DNA of 64,000 bases from Siphlonurus alternatus (lineage: Eukaryota; Arthropoda; Insecta; Ephemeroptera; Siphlonuridae): NCBI GenBank assembly GCA_949825025.1, contig OX463788.1, positions 25,004,069 through 25,068,068 on the forward strand, in the 5' to 3' direction. Shown here one piece after another: positions 56,652-64,000 of this stretch; position 1 is the stretch's first letter; each line of letters opens with the position of its first letter. A program made the position numbers and the translations under genes. The notes below the pieces were generated by a model. The model made no database searches. It was not told where the DNA came from and saw only the letters and a list, made by a program, of their open reading frames with translations.

Positions 56652-58991
56652 ACTAACAATGTTCAAACAAAACAGGATAAAGCAATAAAATTTTCTACAG
56701 TATACCAAGTATAATATAATATTTATAATCTATATTAAAAAAAATAATGTACAAAGATAGAAGTTGAGGGCATGATGTACTGCTATTACTTTTTTTTTTT
56801 TTTAACTGTGTCATCATTCTTATAAAATTTTCTTTTATGCCACCAAGCAAGGTAACATGTAAATAGCCACTCTCTCTCCACATTGCCTGTGTGTAGACAT
56901 ACACTCCTGATGCTTATACTTCGTCGCCTCAGAATGCAAATCACGTAACTACAAAAAAATTTGATGCAACTTTAAACCTTATCTCACTAGAACATAAGGG
57001 TCAAAGTTCCATCAAATTTTTTTGTAGTTACGTGATTTGCATTCTGAGGCGACGACTTATAGATACTCCTGACATAGAATTAAAACTTATGACGCTTTAT
57101 ATTCAACAAGAAAATAAAGAAAATAATTAAATTATTACACTGAACTTTACAAATAAAGCACTCACCTCAGGTTGGCACATCAGAAAAGGCTTGATTGGGA
57201 TGTTAGAGTATAAGGCTTTGAGATCGTGGTCCCCGAAGCCTCGTGTCACGCCAATAGTAGCCAGCACACGACTCTGTAATCAATAAAGAATTTTTGCAAT
57301 GGACAATTTGCATGACATTTTTTTATTACAGAAATGGATAGAGGGTACCAAATTATGCTTTTCTAATTTTTTTCAGATTTTTTTGAGAGCAGAAACTATT
57401 TTTAAAAAATTATTGAAAGTCAGTTTTATGACATCATGGGCGTTTAGCGCCTATCCTTTTCTTAAGGACAGACTCCTCGTGACGTCATAAAATCGACTTT
57501 CAATAATTTTTTAAAAATATTTCCCGGGCTCTAAAAAATCTGAAAAAATTCAGAGTAGCATAACTTTGCACCCTCTATCCATTTCTGCAGTAAAAAAATG
57601 TCATGCAAATTGTCCATACTGTATAGCCTTCCTAGATTTAGATTCTCAATACCAAAGAGGAACAGAATTTCGAAAACAATTCAAAATTACAAGTTTAATA
57701 ACACAGAACTTGTTATAGTGGATACCAGCTAATTGGAATGAACAAATCAGCAATGAACAAACAAGCAGACTACTTAGTCAAGATGGGCAGCAAGAGGACA
57801 CAGACATTAGCAAATACATCCATTCATTTAATTCAAGCTCATATAAAAAAGAATCCTGAGATTCTGAATAGATGGAATCTATTCAGGTGTTCAATATTAT
57901 TTGCGGAACTTGACTCACTGCCTGACAACATTTCTTGAAGTAAAAGTTAAAAATGGCTAAAATGTTAACATGTAAGATTTGTTCTCTCCAAAGTATTTTG
58001 TCAAGATCTTCACAGCCAATTTTATAAATGAAATAACTTGTGAAATCAATAAAATATAGTTACTGTTTCACTATTTTGAAAGAAAATACTTAAATTTATC
58101 ATAGCCTAACATGCTTAATATACTATATTTCAACTTGCTGCATAAATGTTTAAATAGAGGCACACAGTAGTATAGAACAAAAAACATTGATGGAAGTTTT
58201 TATCAGTAAGATTTTAGTACAAAATCACCTCTGGGAGGAGATTTTGAAATCTTACCCTCTTGCCTTCTCCGTACACGACCGGGACCTTCAGGTCATTGGG
58301 CGTGACTGTTTTGTAGCCCCATCCAGTCATATACCAGTCACGGTACAAAATCCTCTTGCCCAGATCCTTATGTGCTGGACGACGCTGGTAGTCAAGGTGG
58401 GTGTACTCTCCTCCTAGCAGCTCTGGCTGAAGTGCTGCCTGCAGAAACAAAAGTATTTTCATTAATAATTAAAGAACATACAAAATACGTAGTAATGGGA
58501 TAGTATTGGGATAGATCAAACTGGGGAAAAAAACAAACAAACAAAAAAATGTAAAAATTATAAAAAGTCAATACCATTTAACTAGTCAATATACCAGCAG
58601 CATTAATAAAATGTGCCAAAAGTGAATGCTGTTGTGAATTTACTGATCAAGTTTATATTAATTTTAGCCCTCAAACTCTGGTGTCTTTAAACAGGGACAA
58701 CTCTCACAAAATGAACCTATTTTATTGAAATAGAGCATATTTTTCAGTACAGTACATACAATATTTTTGTACTACATGACGGATGTTACATACCAGGCGA
58801 CGTACACGCTGCCTTTCAGTCTCTGGAGTGAAGTCATTGGAGAGAGGAAATGGTTGTCCATTACGGCACACTACTGCACGAGAATCACCGGCATTGGCGA
58901 GGAAGAGCTTGCCATCAATGAAGAGTGCCACCAAAGCAGTGCAGCCACCTTTCACTCGGTACTTGTGTTTATCTTCTCCTATCAAATGATC
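54263..58991 (-). CDS. PP2C-family protein phosphatase, PPM1H/J/M type (C-terminal five exons)
   Basis: Five minus-strand exons join in phase into 342 residues plus a stop. Conserved PP2C motifs appear in order: GGCTALVALFIDGKLFLANA with GDSR, FTPETERQR, the family block YRDWYMTGWGYK, ATIGVTRGFGDHDLK, the metal-site motif TDGLWDV (local residues 185-191) and DDISVFVIPL (252-261). These blocks and their spacing correspond to PPM1H/J rather than other PP2C branches. Metal-dependent Ser/Thr dephosphorylation is expected; mammalian PPM1H acts on phosphorylated Rab proteins, and a shared substrate here is only inference. The N-terminal third, with the first metal-binding Asp motif, is not found up to 64,000, so the gene is partial. 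An ~80-residue charged C-terminal extension follows the catalytic domain. Introns are loaded with transposons. Confidence 0.95.
54956..55125 (-). CDS. Phosphatase exon with DGLWD metal-site motif
   Basis: The acceptor GTTCCAG and the donor AA|GTGAGT enclose DSDVLVMGTDGLWDVTSNEK, phase 0 to 2. A tRNA-derived SINE begins only about 35 bases upstream in the intron. Confidence 0.95.
55160..55500 (+). mobile_element. tRNA-derived SINE, copy 2
   Basis: The head GTTAGTGCACCTGACTC and CCGAGAGGTCCCCGGTTCAA is followed by the same body as at 51407-51731 (AGTTGGTAAGAGGAAGG, CTGGCGTGCAGCCTGGGAAC, GTTGAAAAACAAGTT). Its B box carries a small duplication (GTTCAAAGTTCAAATC). It lies in a phosphatase intron, antisense to the gene. 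Confidence 0.85.
55501..55692 (+). pseudogene. LINE C-terminal remnant
   Basis: One frame with a single stop reads LYNKLPCDIKCIENLNVFEV then KRWLADKCFYSVKNYIN. This corresponds to the non-LTR C-terminal pattern LYN.LP..I......F...LK..L....FYS. It abuts the SINE at 55500. Confidence 0.55.
56159..56392 (+). pseudogene. LINE/RNase H-type element C-terminus, copy 1
   Basis: An open stretch of 77 codons reads RLTDTAKFTGRDYLGCYQKR, FKIQDGDICKLCKNEPQDRG and HLFRCSEL, a CX2C...HX4C knuckle typical of the C-terminal region of I/Loa-like and related non-LTR elements. The ending ELDLLPGN...KMA matches 57885-57955. Confidence 0.6.
56598..56649. repeat. (CT)n microsatellite
   Basis: About 52 bases of CT repeats in a phosphatase intron. 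Confidence 0.97.
56922..57054. mobile_element. Palindromic MITE family P, copy 2 (133 bp)
   Basis: Arms CGTCGCCTCAGAATGCAAAT, then CACGTAACTAC and AAATTTGATG, are mirrored perfectly. ACTT flanks both sides (56918-56921, 57055-57058), the complement of the AAGT flanking copy 1. Compared with copy 1, each arm substitution is matched by the complementary change in the other arm. Confidence 0.88.
57166..57273 (-). CDS. Phosphatase exon with VTRGFGDHDLK
   Basis: The acceptor GATTACAG and the donor GAG|GTGAGT enclose SRVLATIGVTRGFGDHDLKA and IPIKPFLMCQPE, 36 codons, phase 0 on both sides. It lies between a family P and a family X element. Confidence 0.95.
57300..57616. mobile_element. Palindromic MITE family X, copy 4
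   Basis: The arms begin TGGACAATTTGCATGACATT and end with the mirror. The core GAAATGGATAGAGGGTACCA is shared with other copies. One TGACGTCA lies at 57480-57487 and its mirror is degenerate. It sits 26 bases upstream of a phosphatase exon acceptor. Confidence 0.88.
57733..57955 (+). pseudogene. RNase H-type retroelement remnant, copy 2
   Basis: It reads NKQADYLVKMGSKRTQ, resembling the RNase H end motif GNE.AD.LAK.GS. It then runs through FRCSILFAELDSLPDN to an ending shared with 56159-56392. The zinc-knuckle part is deleted. It is degraded, in a phosphatase intron. Confidence 0.5.
58256..58438 (-). CDS. Phosphatase exon with PELLGGEYTHLDY and MTGWGYK
   Basis: The acceptor TTTCTGCAG and the donor AGG|GTAAGA enclose 61 codons with KDLGKRILYRDWYMTGWGYK and VYGEGKR, blocks specific to the PPM1H/J group. 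Phase 0 on both sides. Confidence 0.95.
58794..58991 (-). CDS. Phosphatase exon with GGCTA and GDSR (first exon in window)
   Basis: The acceptor GCTGCACAG and the donor CTG|GTATGT enclose DHLIGEDKHKYRVKGG, ANAGDSRAVVCRNGQPFPLS and FTPETERQRVRRL, 66 codons. The exon that precedes it was not found to the right. Confidence 0.94.
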
Positions 58992-59039
58992 CTGTGCAGC
59001 ATTTGACTTCATTAGACAGAATATAATAAGCATATTATA

Positions 59040-59615
59040 GCCTCTTGATATGCATTAGAGCATTAGAGGGCTAGGGAGGATAATCGTTGTGATTGTTTGG
59101 TTTGATCTGTAGCTTTTGAGAGCAAATTAGCGTTGGAGGGTAAAATTCCTTAAAAATTCATTCATCTAAAATAAATTTTGAGTTGGATTAAGAAACCTAC
59201 AAAACAAAACAAAAAAAGAGAGACTTCAACAAAATCACATCAACAACAAACAAGTTAATGACGAAGCTAGCTTACTATTGTTAATGAATTGAAGCAATAT
59301 AAACTAAAATATGCATGTCTACCAGTTAGTAATGTATTGTCTTTGAAACCAGCAAGTTTTATACAAATTAAGTGCCAGAATTTAACTTTTTTTTTCCATT
59401 AATTATATTTCTTCCTTTCCATTCGCTTTCTGATAATCATATCAAATCACCGACAGTAGGATGTATGCATCACAATAAATTGAGTAACTAAACTTTTATA
59501 GGCTCTGTTCAGTCAATGTATGTAAAGATGAGAAGTAGAAAAAAAAACAACACACTTTAACATTCGTAGATTAAAAGAACATCAATTCAAAATGAATGAC
59601 AGTGCAATATCACTG
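59040..59615. other. Phosphatase intron, no further feature
   Basis: Presumed intron sequence on the minus-strand gene. No upstream phosphatase exon or bounded transposon recognised. Confidence 0.45.
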
Positions 59616-59619
59616 AAAT

Positions 59620-60092
59620 AATGGGGTACTGACTGGTATTTGAGTTAGCAATACTAGTAAAAAGTACTGTGAATTCTATGAAGAACGAGCCCTATTAGAG
59701 CATTCTACGACAATTTGCTGATTTTATATGAATTTTTAAAGCCTTTTTTTTTATGGGAAAATGCATCAGTTAACATTGCTAAAATGAAAAGTTATTGAGG
59801 TAGGAATTTGAAACCTTCATTATCGTGATTCTAGCACCTAAAAACCTTGCAAATGAAGTTTTAGTTACATTTCAATATTAAGTATGGGATTTGGCAATGT
59901 TAACTGATCTATTTTCCCACTTAAGATTTAATGTTGTGACATCATTTTTTAGAGATTTTAAAAATTCATATAAAATCAGGAAATTGTCGTAGAATGCTGT
60001 AATAGGGCTCGTTCTTCATGAAATTCTCGTGCCTTTTGAAAGGTTGACAAAAACTTGAAACTTTTTTTTTTTTTTTTGGTCAGTACCCCATT
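59620..60092. mobile_element. Palindromic element with AATGGGGTACTGAC ends
   Basis: Perfect 14-base terminal inverted repeats AATGGGGTACTGAC. Inner arms also match (GAAGAACGAGCCCTATTA, ATTCTACGACAATTT, ATTTTATATGAATTTTTAAA). A second inner pair AGTTAACATTGC lies near the centre. It is 473 bases long with no coding capacity. The target duplication is unclear. Confidence 0.82.
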
Positions 60093-60136
60093 GACTAAGA
60101 AATAATAAAATTCTTGATATGGAGACAGAAAAATAG

Positions 60137-60290
60137 AAAAATATTCTGCGACCCAGTGGCAATTACAGAGCAGTCTCAATCACTCCAGACGTGTTTCATT
60201 TTTTGCAGTTGAGAAATTTATATTGAATCAATGAATTGCTCAAACTCTACAATGACAAAAAACAAGTTGAATATGATGGTCAGTGTAGGA
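60137..60290 (+). pseudogene. Possible reverse transcriptase fragment
   Basis: One frame reads RPSGNYRAVSITPDVF, close to the RT motif NYR..S.TP...K.FE. The continuation EKFILNQ needs a frameshift. It is too short and decayed to place in a family. Confidence 0.35.
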
Positions 60291-60904
60291 GAAAAAAAAA
60301 ATATATATAAATCTATAACTAATATTTAAAATTTTTAGTCATCATTTTTTGCTGGAAGACAATCAAAATATATTTTTACTACAGGGTATAAAACTATGTA
60401 TGTGTAATAAACACTACGGTGTATATCAATGAGCAATTAGAAACGAAAATTTTTATTGGCTTAATCGAAAGAAGGGGTAAAAATATGACGTTGTGAATTG
60501 TTTCAGATTTTTTTGTGACCTATAACTAATTTTAATTAATTAATTAAGTTGCATTATTTTGAGAGTGCCGCCTCTCGTGACGCCTCTGACGTCACACCAT
60601 TCTTGTACTTTTGCACTATAGATGAGATTAGGTGAGAACATGCAGGTATGAAAATCAAAATGGCTGGCGCCACGTTTGAAATTCCCCGCTTCAAATTTTT
60701 GAAGTTTTAATGTGGGTTACGTTTGATCAATTTTAGCTTTATTTTGTTCGCATACCACTGAAAAATATGGTTGAAATATGATTTAAAACTTCTATCGTGC
60801 TCTAATATTGTTTAATACGTAAAAAGTAGAAAATTATGAGAGACTAACTTCTTACATCAAATTAGTTTGCTTTCTTCCTTTAAATAAAATAATTTACTGA
60901 TACT

Positions 60905-60988
60905 TGGTGTGCTAGTGGGTTAGCCCAGTGGTAAACACATCAGACTTCAAATTTCGTGGTTGCGGGTTCGATTCATTTCACCCGGCGA
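60905..60988 (+). repeat. tRNA-like module in left arm of the 1.7 kb palindrome
   Basis: A-box-like TAGCCCAGTGGTAAAC and B-box-like GGTTCGATTCA are about 40 bases apart, as in tRNA genes. The stems do not fold into a full cloverleaf. It could be a relic of a tRNA-derived SINE or an RNA polymerase III promoter inside the element. Confidence 0.55.
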
Positions 60989-61185
60989 GTTTTTATAAAT
61001 ACATTTTTTTTCTTTAATTTTAATATATTTATGAATTCTAAATTTATAAAATGTGGTTAAAATATGGTTTACAGTCGTAATTGATAACTTTTTAATAGTA
61101 AAGAGAGGGAACAATATTAATAAAAAATTACTTCACTTTTATACGTTCAAATAAAACATTTTTCACACTGTGTCCCAAAGCTTGG

Positions 61186-61256
61186 TGTGGCACAGTGGCA
61201 AAGACGCAGAGCTCGTACTCTTGTGGTGGAGAGTTTGATTCTCCACGTCGAAGGAT
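61186..61256 (+). repeat. tRNA-like module in loop of the 1.7 kb palindrome
   Basis: A-box-like TGGCACAGTGGCAAAG and B-box-like GAGTTTGATTCTCC are about 35 bases apart. It differs from the arm module. The unpaired loop location means it is present only once. Confidence 0.45.
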
Positions 61257-61555
61257 TTTTTAAACTCGACACTTTTCTTTCCTTTAATTTAGTTTAATTT
61301 AATTAAAGAAAATTTCTCCGCCACTGTGCCACAGTGCCACACTAATTATTAAGCTTTGAGCCTCGGTAAGAGAAATGTTTTATTGGAACGCGAAAAAGTG
61401 AAGTAATTTTTTATTAATATTGTTCCCTCTCTTTACTATTAAAAAGTTATCAATTACGATTGATAGTAGCTGTAAACCATATTTTAACCACATTTTATAA
61501 ATTTAGAATTCATAAATATATTAAAATTAAAGAAAAAAAATGTATTTATAAAAAC

Positions 61556-61641
61556 TCGCCGGGTGAAATGAATCGAACCCGCAACCACGAAATTTGAAGT
61601 CTGATGTGTTTACCACTGGGCTAACCCACTAGCACACCAAG
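61556..61641 (-). repeat. tRNA-like module in right arm (mirror copy)
   Basis: This is the reverse complement of 60905-60988 with essentially no change, including the B box read as GAATCGAACCC on the + strand. If both promoters are active they would transcribe toward each other. Confidence 0.55.
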
Positions 61642-62116
61642 TATCAGTAAATTATTTTATTTAAAGGAAGAAAGCAAACTAATTTGATGTAAGAAGTTAG
61701 TCTCTCATAATTTTCTACTTTTTACGTATTAAACAATATTAGAGCACGATAGAAGTTTTAAATCATATTTCAACCATATTTTTCAGTGGTATGCGAACAA
61801 AATAAAGCTAAAATTGATCAAACGTAACCCACATTAAAACTTCAAAAATTTGAAGCGGGGAATTTCAAACGTGGCGCCAGCCATTTTGATTTTCATACCT
61901 GCATGTTCTCACCTAATCTCATCTATAGTGCAAAAGTACAAGAATGGTGTGACGTCAGAGGCGTCACGAGAGGCGGCACTCTCAAAATAATGCAACTTAA
62001 TTAATTAATTAAAATTAGTCATAGGTCACAAAAAAATCTGAAACAATTCACAACGTCATATTTTTACCCCTTCTTTCGATTAAGCCAATAAAAATTTTCG
62101 TTTCTAATTGCTCATT

Positions 62117-63120
62117 TCAAATGTTCAAATGTACAATTGTATAGAAAAAACAAGATCAACTATTGATGAGATGCAAAATTGGTGTATTGAGAATAAGTTG
62201 ATTTTAAACTTAGAAAAAACATATTTTCTTCAATTTCATTCCCCGAGGCAAAATATCGATTTCAGTTACCTATTTTCTTTAAATAATAAATCTATAAAAA
62301 GATTAGAATATACTAAATTTCTTGGACTGCATATTAACGATACTTTGAATTGGACCCGTCACGTGGATGTTATTGTAAAAAAACTTAATTCCGCCAATTT
62401 TGTATTATACTCAATAAGAGACTTTGTATCACATGAGTCCCTTATATCAATATATTATGCTTATGTGTACTCCCATTTAGCCTATGGGCTAATTTTTTAT
62501 GGTTCATCTTATAAATTAATTGATGAACTATTTATTTTACAAAAAAGAGCTTTGAGAACTATGTTAAGATTTAAAAAAAGAGATTCTTGTGTCTCTCATT
62601 TTAAAATAAATAAAATTCTTACACTACCAAGTATGTACATTATGGCTTGCGCAATGTTCAAAAGAAAACATCCAGAATTATTCCCAATAAATAATTTGCT
62701 TCATGATCATAATACCAGAAATATAGATAATATTCTTATGGGCAAGAATAATTCTGTTTTTGCTGATAAGAATCCATATCATCAAAATCAATGTGCTAAA
62801 ATATATGAATTTCTTCCTAGCTGTTTAAAAAATATTGTCAGTAACTCACTTTTTAAATCCAAATTAAAACAATTGTTAATAGTAAATGAATTTTACTCTG
62901 TCAGTAAAAAAGTTTTTTGCAAAGAAATTTCCGGAAAATTGTCTCCAATATCTAACTTAATTATGTAAAATGAATGTATGACGATATATTTTTTTTATTG
63001 ATCTCATTTTGTTATTTTGTGGTTGCATGTTTAGTGTAGGTATATTATTTTATTTGACGTGATATATGTTGTCCTGTACAACCAAATTTGTTCGAAATAA
63101 ATTATTATTATTATTATTAT
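62117..63120 (+). mobile_element. LINE-A copy, C-terminal part of ORF2 intact
   Basis: An open frame to 62968 reads ENKLILNLEKTYFLQFHSP, SIYYAYVYSHLAYGLIFYG, LQKRALRTMLRFKKRDSC and YEFLPSCLKN, collinear with the copy at 9100-9717 but unbroken. The 3' UTR GTTGTCCTGTACAACC ends in (ATT)n at 63101-63120. It is 5'-truncated at the palindrome border, downstream of the catalytic box. Confidence 0.93.
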
Positions 63121-64000
63121 GTCTTTTTCTTGCTTTCTTCTTCATAAGCACTAACACCGGGCTCAATCAAGCCAAGGTGCAAGCGCCCGTACCAAACATT
63201 GAGAGGGGAATGCGGGTACACATGCGGGGGTGCTACAAGCTCAAAACCTTGCGCACAATGTTAGCCGTGCCAAGAATAGCAGCCTTCTGCATGACACGCA
63301 TGTGGTATTCTTTGAGAGCCAACTTCTCTCTGGCAAATGACCAGTCTTTGGTCACAAGACCGTTACTAGAGATCACAACTGGAACCACATCAACACTACG
63401 GAGTTGGTACATGTCTTTGAGCTCGATAGCAAGTGGCTGGTACTTGCGCTTTTTCTCCGCAACTGTGGTCACAAGATTCTCGTCCAGCGGGACAGCAATG
63501 TCGACAATCACCGCTGTTCGAGCTTTCTTGTCGAAGAGAACAAAATCAGGTCTGTTTGCTTCAACAGCTCTATCTGTGGTGATGGCAGAATCCCACAGGA
63601 TTTTTGCATCCTGATTACGGAGAACTTGTTCCGGCTTGCACTTATAGTACGGAACCTCTGTCTCAATGAGACCAACTTTCTTGGCCAAAGCTTGATGTAC
63701 AACTTTGGCAACAGAATTGTGGCGCTCTAAGTACTCTTTTGGAGCAAGCACTGGACAGCCCCCAGTGACATGCTGAATGGACTCGTTAGCCTGCTTGCAA
63801 AGACGACACCGGTCACTGATGTTGACTTTGAGGATGTGTCGCTCATACGCCCTAGTCCTGATGACCTGATCCTGTATGGCACAGACAAAGCCCTCTGTCT
63901 CCGCAAACAACCCACTTGTCCGCAGCCACTCAGTGGAACTCTTGGTGTCCACCTGATCCGAAGATAACGCTGCAGCAAACCGACCATGCAATGCTTTTGT
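63121..64000 (-). mobile_element. Non-LTR retrotransposon with restriction-like endonuclease, 3' part
   Basis: The minus strand is open from the right edge to a stop at 63233. It encodes a knuckle CRLCKQANESIQHVTGGC (CX2C...HX4C), PVLAPKEYLERHNSVAKVVH, the nuclease motif RPDFVLF...VIVDIAVPLDENL with downstream KRKYQPLAIELKDMY, and the terminal QKAAILGTANIVRKVLSL. A knuckle followed by a PD-D-type nuclease is the C-terminal layout of R2/R4/NeSL/Hero-like elements. The frame is intact here, so the copy may be young. The RT domain lies beyond the window. The 3' UTR (63232-63121) ends exactly at the ATT repeat tail of the LINE-A copy. Confidence 0.88.

Larger units (their letters stand above)
60428..62116. 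mobile_element. 1.69 kb palindromic (foldback) element with tRNA-like modules
   Basis: The left end AATGAGCAATTAGAAACGAA is mirrored at 62097-62116, and the arms (about 60428-61205 and 61318-62116) match almost base for base. Each arm has a TGACGTCA (60587-60594, 61950-61957). The outer ~100 bases resemble family X (GGGGTAAAAATATGA, TTTCAGATTTTTTTGTGACC). Each arm carries a tRNA-like A/B-box module and the loop carries another. No protein is encoded. It directly abuts a LINE-A copy on the right. Confidence 0.88.

Noticed and set aside
60905..60988. Possible functional tRNA gene
   Set aside because: Only the A-box and B-box words are convincing. No complete cloverleaf forms, and it is duplicated as part of a palindrome.
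63066..63730. Long frames on the + strand at the right end
   Set aside because: They are antisense to the retroelement frame that carries the zinc knuckle and nuclease motifs.

Overview
This is a eukaryotic, animal window: strongly AT-rich, with intron-split genes (GT-AG introns), many microsatellites and a very dense load of transposon remnants. The main gene joins PAN/apple domains to a zona pellucida (ZP) domain, an architecture known from cuticle and apical-matrix proteins of moulting animals (the nompA/NOAH-1 and nyobe/trynity type). An arthropod or another ecdysozoan is therefore the best guess. The species cannot be read from the sequence.

Layout. Positions 1-23,700 hold no host gene that I can support. 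They contain a ~3.8 kb palindrome running off the left edge, copies of a CR1/Jockey-like LINE (called LINE-A here), a second LINE (LINE-B), a 5S rRNA-derived SINE, and many palindromic non-autonomous DNA elements, some nested. From 23,770 to 46,544 (+ strand) lies an apparently complete gene. Twenty coding exons join in consistent phase into 1,240 codons: signal peptide, four PAN domains, a Gly-rich segment, a fifth PAN domain, a ZP domain, an RRRR processing site, a transmembrane helix and a ~120-residue cytoplasmic tail. A second possible first exon with the same splice phase lies at 28,933. From 54,263 to 58,991 (- strand) are the last five exons of a PP2C-type phosphatase of the PPM1H/J/M family. 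Its amino-terminal exons should lie beyond 64,000 or were not recognised.

The right end holds a 1.7 kb palindrome with tRNA-like promoter sequences in its arms and loop, another LINE-A copy, and the 3' part of a non-LTR element with a restriction-like endonuclease, running off the right edge.

The most distinctive feature is the palindromic repeat population. Several families have copies whose two arms match each other better than they match the other copy. Insertions can be dated against empty sites elsewhere in the window (TTAA, TAA, AACT and AAGT/ACTT duplications). The CRE-like octamer TGACGTCA occurs ten times inside such palindromes. All repeat identities rest on reading the sequence by eye, without database searches.
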